Shown piece by piece: positions 54,236-63,811 of a DNA stretch of 64,000 nt (positions are counted from its first letter, which is position 1; each line of letters begins with the position of its first letter). The position numbers and the translations under genes were made by a program. This DNA comes from an uncultured Bacteroidales bacterium (GTDB taxonomy: Bacteria > Bacteroidota > Bacteroidia > Bacteroidales > P3): contig ONIP01000014.1 in assembly GCA_900317955.1 (NCBI GenBank), forward strand, positions 1-64,000, read 5' to 3'. Below the pieces are notes generated by a model, which did no database searches, was not told the origin of the DNA, and saw only the letters and a list, made by a program, of their open reading frames with translations.

Positions 54236-56110
54236 TCAATGTAATATCACATCCTGCCGTTCTATCCAAATAGGCTCTTGGGCAAGCCGCTCTCTCAACT
54301 TACGCGAACGCTTGGCATTCTTAATACTGTTCCCTATGGCTTCGGACAACTCATTAATGTAAATGACCGCCGACAAGCCCAGGCCTCCATAGCCTAAAAA
54401 ATATCCTACATTCTTATAGTACAATGGATTCTGGACATAATCATTCGAAATCTCATATCGCTCATGGGTGCAGTATTTCTCCCACAGGAAACCAAATGCA
54501 GATATTCCGGCAAACAGAAAGAACGGTACCGCTCTTGCAGCCACACTGCTGGTAGCATCCTGACCATACGTGCCAAGTCCCGGCACAAACAGCGACGGCA
54601 TCCACGATGCGCCCCTTGCTGTCTTGAAATCAACCAACACTATGTCCTTAAAATGGCTCACGGTGTCCTCACCTGTCAACTCTTTGTTAATCCAACCAAA
54701 AGTATATTTACGCTTTGTCGGCAATCTGGGAATAAGTATCTCTTTCAACGAACCGTCGGCTTCCAACTCTGTCTTCGAAATCTTTGATTCATACATGTAT
54801 TGCCGCTCAATCGTGTTAATAATCTGATTCATCACACTGTCCTTTACTGTACTTCCGTCGAACTCACGCGTCTCGAAAAACCACGACACATTGGCTTCAA
54901 TATCGTCCTCGGTGCGGATATTGATACCATGTTCCACAACAGGCGTGATACATGACGCATGGGCAATGCTATCTATCGAACTCTGCAACAACTCGCCCCT
55001 GCTTCTTCCTGGAGCGGCCTTCCCCTCTGGCTTGGAAGGACTCAACACTATCTTGCCCGACGACTCGTTGCTTGTATCTGTTTGGATATGAAAATCAAGT
55101 TCTATCCGCTGCGTATTCTTGCTTAAATTCTGTCTAATTTCTTTATTGACAACATCCTGCAACTCCTTTAACAACAGCTTGTATGTCTCAGGACGCTGTT
55201 CCCTGTATAACTTTACCGTCCGGTTAAGCCTGTCCTTAAGCAAATCCCTCACCTCGGTAGTCTCTCTGTCGATAGGATCCAGTTGCAGTATTGTATCGCA
55301 GACACCCAATGCATCATACTCCTTTTTTTGCTCCAAGAGCTCGTTCAAACGGGTATGATAATAAGCTATCCGCTGCTTCATTACCTTGCCTGTCCAATAT
55401 CTAACTGTATCGTCTAATGGAGGATAATAACCAATCAGAGAATCCATTACTCTTAAAGACTTATCATATTGGCTTTCTGATGCCAACTGACGAGCCTTGA
55501 CCAACTCACCTGCGATATACTCAGACGCTTCTTTCTTTTTCCTGCCGATGTATTCTTCTATCTCCTCAACAAACTTGCACGTCACAAAAAAGCCATCGGA
55601 ATCCTGAACCACGGTAAACTCATACTTCTCTATGCTCGCACCGTGCACTACGGAACCGACATACACCGATGCACCCGTACCTTCTGATTTTATCTTGTCG
55701 TACGAATAGCCGTTTATTCTGAGCTCTTTACGCAAATCACATTTCCCGCCAATCTTTCGGGTGAACTGGACATAGTTGCTCAATCCATCCAACGACTCCA
55801 TCACCATCACCTCGGCCTCGTCGCCGAACCCGCCTTCATAATAGAAACCGGTACGCTTGTATTTCAACGGGAAATAATCCACTGTATCGACAATGGTATC
55901 ACTCCCCGAAGAACCGATACTGTAATTTTCGGTCTCTAAAATATCCCACGCCTCATCCTCTGCCGAGAGGTGAATCAAAGCCTGAAGTGTTGTTATTGAG
56001 AGACATCCATCTGTTCCTTTACGGTTGGCCTGCTGAGCCTCCGATGTCTTTACTACCATCAATACGAGAATCAATACTAAAGCCTTACTTATAATACTTT
56101 TTCCCATCAT
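54236..56110 (-). CDS. Secreted/envelope partner of TIR protein, unknown function
   Basis: 624 aa with a signal peptide (ISKALVLILVLMVVKTSEAQQ). Residues about 190-330 are helical, coiled-coil or TPR-like (KSLRVMDSLIGYYPPLDDTVRYWTGKVMKQRIAYYHTRLNELLEQK). A basic, low-complexity linker follows. The C-terminus has hydrophobic segments (AVPFFLFAGISAFGFLWEK, and VGYFLGYGGLGLSAVIYINEL) that could be membrane anchors. It is the first gene of the operon with TIR, under its own promoter. I do not recognise the family. Confidence 0.75.
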   Translation of the reverse strand: MMGKSIISKALVLILVLMVVKTSEAQQANRKGTDGCLSITTLQALIHLSAEDEAWDILETENYSIGSSGSDTIVDTVDYFPLKYKRTGFYYEGGFGDEAEVMVMESLDGLSNYVQFTRKIGGKCDLRKELRINGYSYDKIKSEGTGASVYVGSVVHGASIEKYEFTVVQDSDGFFVTCKFVEEIEEYIGRKKKEASEYIAGELVKARQLASESQYDKSLRVMDSLIGYYPPLDDTVRYWTGKVMKQRIAYYHTRLNELLEQKKEYDALGVCDTILQLDPIDRETTEVRDLLKDRLNRTVKLYREQRPETYKLLLKELQDVVNKEIRQNLSKNTQRIELDFHIQTDTSNESSGKIVLSPSKPEGKAAPGRSRGELLQSSIDSIAHASCITPVVEHGINIRTEDDIEANVSWFFETREFDGSTVKDSVMNQIINTIERQYMYESKISKTELEADGSLKEILIPRLPTKRKYTFGWINKELTGEDTVSHFKDIVLVDFKTARGASWMPSLFVPGLGTYGQDATSSVAARAVPFFLFAGISAFGFLWEKYCTHERYEISNDYVQNPLYYKNVGYFLGYGGLGLSAVIYINELSEAIGNSIKNAKRSRKLRERLAQEPIWIERQDVILH

Positions 56111-56662
56111 TTCTTAAGTTTTATTTACAGAGTTTTTTATGCCTTTGGAGCAATATTCTTCAATTAAAAAAAATTCTTAAATCACAATCGCAACAATACC
56201 ATCCTACCGCATATCAATAACAAACTAATTATCAAACACATTAACAAATCTATAACCAACTAACTATCTTTGCAAATATACAAAAAATATCGCATATCGC
56301 AAGCCTTTTTTAACCCAAAACGCCAAATTGCAGGATAAAATCCACCAATTTAGAGGAACAAACCTCTTAGGAAAGTGTCAAAAGACAGTCTGAAAAAAAC
56401 GATTCAACAGCACCCTAATCATATATCCTCCCCTACTCCACCGATGGTCAAGTCGAAGTACCTCGTTGCCGAGGTTGCGCTGATCTTGTAGCACCTAAGT
56501 TCAACCCCTTCCGGCCTTTTTGAATAAATACGGAAAAGAAACCTTAACACTACAGTTGATTCCCACATGTTTTGCAGTTTTAGCCTGCAAAACAATAGTG
56601 AAAGAACTGTTATTCTGCTGATTAAGAATTGAGGCTGGATTTTGCCTAGGGGATGAAGAGAG
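56111..56662. other. Intergenic region with TIR promoter and small hairpins
   Basis: About 550 nt. It contains the TIR-operon promoter (56273-56302), a 6-bp hairpin acctcg/cgaggt (56460-56475), and a 10-bp perfect hairpin (56568-56577 with 56585-56594) near the end of the LytR-type gene. No gene is supported. Confidence 0.6.
56273..56302 (-). promoter_or_regulatory. Minus-strand promoter of the TIR operon
   Basis: TTG (56302-56300), 19 nt, TATATTTG (56280-56273). Next to it on the plus strand is TATCTTTG (56265-56272), making a near-palindrome; the plus box lacks a -33 TTG. The leader to the envelope gene would be about 155 nt. Confidence 0.7.
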
Positions 56663-57427
56663 TTATTGTGTGTACCAGGTTTTGAATTCCGGGACGCGAG
56701 CTTTGCTTATGATAATGCGGTCGGGGGTGGGAACGGCGAGGGTGAGGGCAAGTTTGCCGATAGGCCAAACGGAGATTTCCTTGATGGCGCGATGGGCGAC
56801 AATATATTGGCGGTTGGCACGGAAGAAGAGCGCGGGGTCGAGCTGCTCCATGATGAGGTCGAGGGGTTTATCAATGGTATGCTGCTGTCCGCTCAAAAGG
56901 ATGGCGCGGGTGAGTTTGTCCTCGATATAGAGACAGGCTATCTGACTGATTTCGATGGGGACGAGTTTGTCGAGCACGGGAATGAGGAAGTGAGAGCGGT
57001 AATGCTTGAGCGAAGAGGCGAGAGCCGCCACGGGCACGGGAGGAGGGGGCGTGGTGAGGCTGTCGAGTTTGTTGAGGGCGCGGCGAAGGTCGTCTTGGCC
57101 AATGGGTTTGAGGAGGTAATCTATACTGTTGACTTTGAAGGCTTGGAGAGCGTATTGGTCGTAGGCTGTGGTAAAGATGATGGGGCAGGTAATTTCAACT
57201 TGGTCGAAGATATGGAAGGCGAGGCCGTCGGCAAGGTGGATGTCCATGAAGCAGAGGTCGGGATAGGGAGTGGTGGTGGGGGTGTCGAACTGCTTGAAAT
57301 ATTCTATGCTCTCCTCAATGCTTTGTATGATGGCAAGGACATGGAACTGGGGCGAGAGTTGAGCAAGGGTGCGCTGGAGATGCTGGGCGGCTACTATTTC
57401 GTCTTCGATAATGAGGATGTTTTTCAT
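56663..57427 (-). CDS. LytTR-type response regulator
   Basis: 254 aa. The receiver domain has acidic E8-D9 and the phospho-acceptor D62 (CFMDIHLADG); the K site is in SIDYLLKPIG. The C-terminal LytTR DNA-binding domain begins near residue 150 (LIPVLDKLVPIEISQIACLY), with ALFFRANRQYIVA. It forms a pair with the sensor gene 7 nt upstream. Confidence 0.92.
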   Translation of the reverse strand: MKNILIIEDEIVAAQHLQRTLAQLSPQFHVLAIIQSIEESIEYFKQFDTPTTTPYPDLCFMDIHLADGLAFHIFDQVEITCPIIFTTAYDQYALQAFKVNSIDYLLKPIGQDDLRRALNKLDSLTTPPPPVPVAALASSLKHYRSHFLIPVLDKLVPIEISQIACLYIEDKLTRAILLSGQQHTIDKPLDLIMEQLDPALFFRANRQYIVAHRAIKEISVWPIGKLALTLAVPTPDRIIISKARVPEFKTWYTQ

Positions 57428-57434
57428 GACGGGG

Positions 57435-58514
57435 TCAGATTAAGGGAATGTCGACGGTGAAATGGGTGTCGGTTTGGGTGATGGCGATAGAGGTATGGTA
57501 TAGGAGCTCATAGCGTAGAGAGAGGTTGCTGAGGCCGATGGTATTGCCCGATTCGCTGTCGGTTTTGGGCTGGAGGGGGTTGGTGACGCGCAGAAGGGGA
57601 TGCGGAGACTGGGGCGTGGGCTCGATGGTGTGGATAGTTACGGTGAGGGGATGGCGCTGGGAGATGACGTTGTGCTTAATGGCGTTTTCGACAAGGAGTT
57701 GGAGGCTGATGGGAGGCATGTGGAGAGGAAGGTATTGGGGCGAGATGTTTTCGTCGATGTGAAGGTTGTTGCCGTGGCGTATCTGCATCATGTAGATGTA
57801 GGAGTGGGTGAAGGCAAGTTCCTGTTCGAGAGTCACCTCCTTGGTGTCCTGCATCGAGTAGCGGAAGGTGGCAGCAAGTTGCTGGAGGTAGTTGTGGGCG
57901 TTGTTGTCGTCAGTGCCGATAAGGCCGTCGAGGGTGTTGAGGGAGTTGAAAAGGAAATGGGGGCTGATTTGCTGTTGAAGGGTTTGGTAGCGGGTGAGGA
58001 TGTTTTCGGACTGGAGGTGTTCGTTTTCGAGAACGAGTTGCTGTTGACGTGTGACGTTGTTGAGAAGTAGGGAGATAAGGGAGGAGACGAGCGCCGACGC
58101 GGCATTGGCTATAAGAGTTATGGCAAAGGTATTGGAGGTGTTGCCTGTGCCGTAGATGATTGTTTCGGTATAGAAAGAGAGGAGCGTGAAGAGTGCAGCG
58201 ATGGCAAGAGAGCCTGCCAGACAGGAGGCCATGAGGGCAGAGGATTTGAGTCCGCAACGAATTAGCCAGAAGTTGTAAAGATAGAGCGGAACGAACAGCA
58301 GGATATTGGCCAAGAGGATGAAGGGGATGTGGAAAGTGGGTTCGAGGGTGTGGGTAACGGGAGAGTAGGCACCGAGAACCATTACAACAGTTAGGATGAG
58401 GGCGGAAGCGAGGGCAAGCCAGAGAGCGCGAGTATTGCGGTAGAGTTGGATGGAATGGATGGTGGAAATCCATTCTCGGAGTGGTCGTGGCTTGATGTTG
58501 GCATGGTGTTTCAT
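57435..58514 (-). CDS. LytS-type sensor histidine kinase
   Basis: 359 aa starting at MKHHANIKPRPL (58514); an upstream TTG at 58544 lies in the promoter -7 box, so it is excluded. Four membrane helices are followed by a His_kinase domain with the phosphorylatable His in LQQQISPHFLFNSLN, and a short ATPase domain (LVENAIKHNV). Senses an envelope signal; it works with the downstream regulator. Confidence 0.92.
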   Translation of the reverse strand: MKHHANIKPRPLREWISTIHSIQLYRNTRALWLALASALILTVVMVLGAYSPVTHTLEPTFHIPFILLANILLFVPLYLYNFWLIRCGLKSSALMASCLAGSLAIAALFTLLSFYTETIIYGTGNTSNTFAITLIANAASALVSSLISLLLNNVTRQQQLVLENEHLQSENILTRYQTLQQQISPHFLFNSLNTLDGLIGTDDNNAHNYLQQLAATFRYSMQDTKEVTLEQELAFTHSYIYMMQIRHGNNLHIDENISPQYLPLHMPPISLQLLVENAIKHNVISQRHPLTVTIHTIEPTPQSPHPLLRVTNPLQPKTDSESGNTIGLSNLSLRYELLYHTSIAITQTDTHFTVDIPLI

Positions 58515-58541
58515 GGCGTGGCGGGCAGGGATTTGACGCTG

Positions 58542-58549
58542 CAAAGATA
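58542..58549 (-). promoter_or_regulatory. Minus-strand -7 box of the sensor-regulator pair
   Basis: TATCTTTG on the minus strand, 27 nt before the chosen start; it separates the two-component genes from the export genes upstream. Confidence 0.6.
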
Positions 58550-58568
58550 CATGATTATTTTTATATAA

Positions 58569-59792
58569 TCACAGCTTGCGGTATTTTTTTATGAAACGGA
58601 GGGAGGCACAGGCGGTGCAGAAGTAGACGAGCACCTGTATCCAGAGAGTTATGTATTCGTGACGCACTTCGGCAAGGGTGGCACCCATGGTGCTGAGGCG
58701 CACAAAGCCTTGAATGCCGGGAGTGGAAGGGAAGATATGGCTAAATGCATACCAGAAACGAGGCATATTGGATTGCGGCCACACCATGCCGGAGAGGAAG
58801 AAGAGGATGACGCTGAAGAACACGCAGCAAAGGACGCCAGACATTTTTTGACGGACAAAGAAATTGCCGAAACTCATGCCGAAGAGGGTAACGGAGAGGA
58901 TGAAGGGCAGCAGGAATAACAGAATGTAGCGTAGTGAGCCAAGCTGGGGCATGTTGAACCAGTGAGGGATGAGCCAGAGGTCGATGAGAGTGATAGGGAT
59001 GTAGAGGAGTACAAAGCAGAGGGTGCGTCCGATGGTGACACGGTGGATGCTGTGGTTGCGGAGATGGGGAGGAATGAGACGGAGGGCTTGGTGGTTTTCG
59101 TTGGCGTCGCCGCAGAGGATGAGGATGCCAATGAAGAGGGTTTGGTGGACGATGAGCATGAGCAGTGCAGGGAGGAAGAAACTGGAGAATCCGCCTGCCG
59201 GGTTGTAGAGTTTGACGTCGTCATAGACTACAGGCTGGACGAGATCGGTGGCTTGCTGGCCGGTGATGCCCGTTAGAGCGTAACGTTGAAGTTCGATGGT
59301 GTGCATCTCGTCGATAAGGACGTTGTTGCCACCAAGGAGGGCGTTTTTGTAGTAAAGGAAAGAGCTCATGTCGCACATAACGGCAACGCGGGCACTGCGG
59401 AGCGAAGCGAGACGGGTACCATAATCTTGCGGGAAATAGAAGATGGCATGGATACTGTGGTTGTTCATCAAATGCTTGGCTTCGGCAAGGTTGCAACAGT
59501 GGTAGGCCACTTCGATTTCGGGGGTGGCTTCGAGTTTGTGGATGAAACGGTGACTTGCTTCGCAGTCGGAATCGTCGACAACGGCCACGGGAAGGTTGAT
59601 GATAGTTTCCTTGTAATAGACAGAGCAGAAGATGAGGGGGTAGAGAATGGTGGCGATGAAGAAGACCAGCATGACCATGGGGTCGGAGAAGATGCGGCGC
59701 ACTTCGGCACTGAACACTTGCCAGATGTCGAGCAGCGCGGTTTTCACACTGAGTTTTTTGCGGTTGGGAGCTGGGCGGTCGGTGGTATTCAT
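58569..59792 (-). CDS. ABC-2-type permease of an export system (second)
   Basis: 407 aa, with an N-terminal helix, a large periplasmic domain (about residues 60-200) and five C-terminal helices (PALLMLIVHQTLFIGILIL, FVLLYIPITLIDLWLI, YILLFLLPFILSVTLFG), a YhhJ/YbhS-like layout. It overlaps the preceding permease by 4 nt. No ATPase gene is adjacent. The exported substrate is unknown. Confidence 0.82.
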   Translation of the reverse strand: MNTTDRPAPNRKKLSVKTALLDIWQVFSAEVRRIFSDPMVMLVFFIATILYPLIFCSVYYKETIINLPVAVVDDSDCEASHRFIHKLEATPEIEVAYHCCNLAEAKHLMNNHSIHAIFYFPQDYGTRLASLRSARVAVMCDMSSFLYYKNALLGGNNVLIDEMHTIELQRYALTGITGQQATDLVQPVVYDDVKLYNPAGGFSSFFLPALLMLIVHQTLFIGILILCGDANENHQALRLIPPHLRNHSIHRVTIGRTLCFVLLYIPITLIDLWLIPHWFNMPQLGSLRYILLFLLPFILSVTLFGMSFGNFFVRQKMSGVLCCVFFSVILFFLSGMVWPQSNMPRFWYAFSHIFPSTPGIQGFVRLSTMGATLAEVRHEYITLWIQVLVYFCTACASLRFIKKYRKL

Positions 59793-60961
59793 GACAGTTG
59801 TTTTTTATTGAGGTTTAAATCCAACATCTTGGCACCGATGAGGAAGACAAATCCGAAAAGGAGCAGGCAGACTATGGACGACCAGCACTGGTCGAGGCCG
59901 TTGCCGAAGATGGCAATGTCGCGGTAGGCAAGATAATAATGTCGGATGGGATAGAGCCAGCTGAGGCTGTCGAAGAAATGGGGCATGGCCTCGACGGGGA
60001 AAGAGAAGCCGCTGAGCGAGAAACTGAGAGCAGCATAGACGGCGCAGATGCCCATGGCAAGGGGAGGGTCAGGTATGCAGCCCGAGATGAGCACCCCGGC
60101 ACATTGGGCGGCAGGAATGAGCAGCAGGGAGACGAGCACCATGAGAAGCCAGTTGCCGTTCATGGGGAAGTGCATGAAGCCGAACATGACAAGGTTGGCC
60201 AACAGCACGAGGAAGGTATAGTGGACGGTATAAGGGAAGAGTTTGCCAATGAGAGCTTTGACGGTATTGTTGCCACTTTTCCTCATCAAGTTGCGGAGAG
60301 TACGTTCCTGACGTTCACGGCTGATGAGATAAACCGTATGGAGCTGGGAGATGAAGGCTATGATGGCAGGGATGAGAGTGGACATAAGATAGATGCGATA
60401 GTTGGTCCAGGGGTTGCCAATGGGATGGGTGTCGAGTTCGACGGGCATGATGAGTCCCATGATTTGCTCCTCGTCGTAGCCTTTTTTGCGGAGTATTTCA
60501 CGCTGGACGGCACCCGCTGCAAGCATGCCCATGGTAGCCAGTTGTTTGTAGCTGAGGGAGCCTGCGAGGAGGTAGGCGTTGTTGGAGTAGAGGCCGAAGT
60601 GGGGGGCGTGGAACTGGAGGAGTTGGTTGTAGGTGTCGGGGGGTATTTCGTAGAAGGCGAAAATCTCACCGCGCTGCATGGCTTTGCGGGCTTGGGCATG
60701 GTTGTCGTAGACGGCATGGACATGAACACCCTGGGTGGCGTTGAGTTCGTGGCAGAGACGGCGCGAGAGGTAGCTGTGGTCCATGTCAACCACTCCTATC
60801 GGCATCCGTTGTGGCAGCCCTTCCTGCATCATGGTGGCGAAGAAGAGGAAGGAGAAGATTATGCCGAGGGTGAGGATGATGAGGTAGCGGGGATTGAGCT
60901 GGATGCGCCGCAGTTCGCGGAGCATCACTCGAATAGTGGGGTTGACGTTTTTGTTCTGCAT
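59789..60961 (-). CDS. ABC-2-type permease of an export system (first)
   Basis: 390 aa, homologous layout to the following permease: RYLIILTLGIIFSFLFFATMM helix, a periplasmic domain starting IGVVDMDHSYLSRRL, then five helices. The two would form a heterodimer. It starts 27 nt after the HlyD gene. Confidence 0.82.
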   Translation of the reverse strand: MQNKNVNPTIRVMLRELRRIQLNPRYLIILTLGIIFSFLFFATMMQEGLPQRMPIGVVDMDHSYLSRRLCHELNATQGVHVHAVYDNHAQARKAMQRGEIFAFYEIPPDTYNQLLQFHAPHFGLYSNNAYLLAGSLSYKQLATMGMLAAGAVQREILRKKGYDEEQIMGLIMPVELDTHPIGNPWTNYRIYLMSTLIPAIIAFISQLHTVYLISRERQERTLRNLMRKSGNNTVKALIGKLFPYTVHYTFLVLLANLVMFGFMHFPMNGNWLLMVLVSLLLIPAAQCAGVLISGCIPDPPLAMGICAVYAALSFSLSGFSFPVEAMPHFFDSLSWLYPIRHYYLAYRDIAIFGNGLDQCWSSIVCLLLFGFVFLIGAKMLDLNLNKKQLS

Positions 60962-60988
60962 GGTGCCGAGGGTGTTGAAAGGAGGGAA

Positions 60989-61981
60989 TTATTGTTTGGA
61001 GTCGCTGATGATGGCCGTCATGCCGGGACGGAGGCCGTCGATTTTTTCTTGCGGGACGGCTTTGACATCGAAACTCTTGACATCGTACTGTCCGTTGGTT
61101 TTGGTGGCACGCCAGGTAGCGTAACTGGCCATGGCCTGCACTTTACGCACATTGCAAGTATAGGTCTGCTCGCCGAGGGCGGGGATGTTAACTTGGATGG
61201 TGGAGCCGCTGTGGATGTCTTTGAGAAGGTCTTCGCGCACGGCGAATGTCATCCATGTGTCGCTCATGTCGAGGATGGAGACCACAGGAGAGCCGGTGCC
61301 GATGAGGTCGCCCATTTTGGCGTAGACTTCGACAACCTCGCCGTCGCAGGGGGCGATGAGGTAGCTGTCGTTCTTGTAGCTCTGGACTTCGGCGACGGCA
61401 CCTCCGGCCTGGTTGACGAGTGCCGCGGCGGCATCGATGTCCTCACGCTGGGCACCTTCCTTGGCCATGAGGTACTGCTGTTCGGCGGCAGCGCAGTCGG
61501 CTTGCGACACCTTGTATTTGGCGTCGACTTCGTCGAATTTCTGTGCGGAGACGACTCCTTTTTCATAAAGTCCTTTCACCCTTTCGTAGGACTTGCCGTA
61601 GACTTCGACGGCTGCCTTGGCTTTTTGCCACACTTGGTAGGCCATTTGGATCTGCTGCTCGCGGGCACCGTGCTGCGCTTTCTGACTTTGGGCAGAGGCA
61701 GCACTGCGGACGGCAGTGGCTTGCATCATCTTGGCATCGATTTGGGGGCTGTAGATGTGGGCGAGGGTGTCGCCGGCTTTCACGATGTCGCCTTCGTGGA
61801 CATAGATCCGGTCGATACGGCCGGGGACTTTGTTGCTGACACGGTATTCGGAGGCGTCGACTTCACCCATGAGTATTTCTTGCTGAGGATGGATGGCCAC
61901 CAGACCTGCCAGGGCAACAATGACTACCAGCCCGATGATGACTGCAAGGCCGGAGAGAAGGGATTTGTTTGTTTCTTTCAT
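60989..61981 (-). CDS. HlyD-family membrane fusion protein
   Basis: 330 aa with one N-terminal membrane helix (LLSGLAVIIGLVVIVALAGLVAI), a lipoyl-like barrel (VPGRIDRIYVHEGDIVKAGDTLAH), a long coiled coil (about 85-180), and a closing barrel (LIAPCDGEVVEVYAKMGDLIG). It connects the permeases with the TolC-family channel. It follows the TolC gene across a repeat-rich spacer. Confidence 0.9.
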   Translation of the reverse strand: MKETNKSLLSGLAVIIGLVVIVALAGLVAIHPQQEILMGEVDASEYRVSNKVPGRIDRIYVHEGDIVKAGDTLAHIYSPQIDAKMMQATAVRSAASAQSQKAQHGAREQQIQMAYQVWQKAKAAVEVYGKSYERVKGLYEKGVVSAQKFDEVDAKYKVSQADCAAAEQQYLMAKEGAQREDIDAAAALVNQAGGAVAEVQSYKNDSYLIAPCDGEVVEVYAKMGDLIGTGSPVVSILDMSDTWMTFAVREDLLKDIHSGSTIQVNIPALGEQTYTCNVRKVQAMASYATWRATKTNGQYDVKSFDVKAVPQEKIDGLRPGMTAIISDSKQ

Positions 61982-61984
61982 AAT

Positions 61985-62319
61985 AGGAAGTGATTGTTTG
62001 ATTGTCTGATTGTTTGATTGCTTGATTGTCTGATTGTTTGATTGCTTAATCGCTTAGTAGCTTAATCGCTTAGTAGTTTAGTAGTTTAATCGGGAGATAA
62101 AGACTAACGAATTAACACATTAACGAATTAACACATTCAAAAAGGGACTAACACATTAACACGTTAACACATTCTCAATTCGTGAATCTTTTTGATGCGC
62201 CAAGGACTAACACATTAGAATTCGTAAATTCGTTAATTCGTAAATTCGTGAATCTTTTTTATGCGCCAAGGACTAACACATTAACACATTAACGAATTAA
62301 CACATTAAAATTGAATTAT
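61985..62319. repeat. Repeat-rich spacer between TolC and HlyD genes
   Basis: tgattgtt-type octamers fill about 61990-62045 and cttagtag-type units 62045-62090. AACACATT and AATTCGT arrays with the gatgcgccaagg core follow, including the copy at 62195-62306 shared with the prfB spacer. It lies inside an otherwise compact operon. No coding. Confidence 0.95.
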
Positions 62320-63789
62320 TTATTGGTTAATTCCTAAGGCTTGGCGGAGGTAGACACGGCTCATGGCTATCTCGATTTGGGCGTCGACAACTTCACTTTG
62401 GGCGGAGAGCCATGCGGTCTGGGCTGCCATGAGGTCGCTGCTGCTGCATACCCCGGCTTGAAAACTCTCGTCGGCAAGTTTGAGGTTTTCTTCGGCGTTG
62501 TCAAGGTTGCTCTGTGCCTGGGTCAGTTTCTTGTAGGCCAACGCCAGTTCGTAATTGAGCTTATTGACCTGAAGTTCTATCATCTCCTGGGCTTCTTCTA
62601 TCTGGCAGGCCACTTCACGACGTTTGGCTTTGGCGGCTTTGAGGGCATAGAAACTTCCCGGATGGGCTATGGGGATGTTAACCGCCACGCCTGCCATGAA
62701 GGAGCCGTTGAATTCGTTCTTGAATCCGTCGAAGATGTTGGGGTTGGAGAAGAGATAGCCAGCCGTCAAACCAATATTGGGCATGAGCGTAGAGCGGGCG
62801 ATGCGCACTCCCTGCTGCGCGATGCTGTCGCTTATGCGGAGCATCTTCATCTCACTGCGACGGCGGTAAATGTTGTCCATGTCGATGCTTTCGGGGACTT
62901 GATTGTCGAGGGTGGAAAGATTGAGGTCGGCAACCGTGAAGACGGTGTCGAGAGGCATGCCGCAGCGTTGGGCAAGCAACATCTTGGCAAGGAGCAATCC
63001 GTTGGTGGCTTTGGTAAGATTCATCTGCGCCTCGTTGAGTTTCACGCGGACACGGGTAAGGTCGCCTTGGGTGGCCACATCGGCCTTGACCATTTCGTCG
63101 ACGTTGTTGTAAAGCGTCTGCAGGAGGACGGCATATTTTTCGGCCACCTCTTTTTTATGCTGAACGGAGACGACCTGCCAGTAGGCTTCGTCGACGGCGA
63201 CAAGGGTTGCCTCGCGCTGCTGGTCGTAGGCGACACCCGAGAGGTTGTTGGCCAACCTTGCGGAACGATAGAGGGCCAACAGTTTGCCGCCCATGAAGAG
63301 GGGTTGGGTGACAGTTACGGTGCCGAGGGCGACAGAATGGGTGTTGAGTTCAAGGGCGTCGGTTATTTTTTGTCCGGCATTGTTCAGGGCATTCTCGATG
63401 CGGGTGTTGTGCAGGATGTTGTCGACGGCAGGCCCCACCACATCGCTGTTCAAGCCGAGGTTGGTGAGTTCATCGGTGATAGCCTGATTGATATTGCTTT
63501 GTACATGTGTGCCCAAAGAGTTGATTTCGTTGCGTTGTTCTTGGCTGAGAAGGTTGACCTCTTTCTGCATCCAGGAGTAGGCACCGTTGGCACTCACTTT
63601 GGGAAGCATCTGCCAGAGCGCCACCTTTTCAAGAGCCTCGGTTTCGGCACGTTTGATTTCGGCACGTTTGAGTCCTTTGTTGGCTTGGAGGGCACGTTGG
63701 CGACACGCTTCCAAAGTAACGCACTGTTGTGCCGTAAGAAGCAGCGGAACAAAGGTTAAGATTAATAATGTCAAGATTTTGCGTATCAT
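62320..63789 (-). CDS. TolC-family outer membrane channel of the export operon
   Basis: 489 aa with a signal peptide (RKILTLLILTFVPLLLTAQQ). Two TolC-type helical halves (LEACRQRALQANKGLKRAEIKRAE at the start, and AAKAKRREVACQIEEAQEMIELQVNKL near residue 390). First gene of the TolC-HlyD-permease operon. Confidence 0.9.
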   Translation of the reverse strand: MIRKILTLLILTFVPLLLTAQQCVTLEACRQRALQANKGLKRAEIKRAETEALEKVALWQMLPKVSANGAYSWMQKEVNLLSQEQRNEINSLGTHVQSNINQAITDELTNLGLNSDVVGPAVDNILHNTRIENALNNAGQKITDALELNTHSVALGTVTVTQPLFMGGKLLALYRSARLANNLSGVAYDQQREATLVAVDEAYWQVVSVQHKKEVAEKYAVLLQTLYNNVDEMVKADVATQGDLTRVRVKLNEAQMNLTKATNGLLLAKMLLAQRCGMPLDTVFTVADLNLSTLDNQVPESIDMDNIYRRRSEMKMLRISDSIAQQGVRIARSTLMPNIGLTAGYLFSNPNIFDGFKNEFNGSFMAGVAVNIPIAHPGSFYALKAAKAKRREVACQIEEAQEMIELQVNKLNYELALAYKKLTQAQSNLDNAEENLKLADESFQAGVCSSSDLMAAQTAWLSAQSEVVDAQIEIAMSRVYLRQALGINQ

Positions 63790-63811
63790 GTCGTGTTGTA
63801 TTTTGATGATG

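Noticed and set aside
53203-56110. CBASS, Thoeris or another named TIR defence system
   Set aside because: No cyclase, SLOG or Argonaute-type partner gene is present; the partner is an envelope protein.
56460-56520. tRNA-like remnant in the TIR spacer
   Set aside because: A ttcaacccc stretch and one hairpin are present, but no cloverleaf can be drawn.
59939-61993. 684-aa open frame on the plus strand
   Set aside because: It lies antisense to the permease and HlyD genes, which have clear family motifs. The composition (G, E, D, H, V rich) is that of an antisense shadow of C-biased codons.
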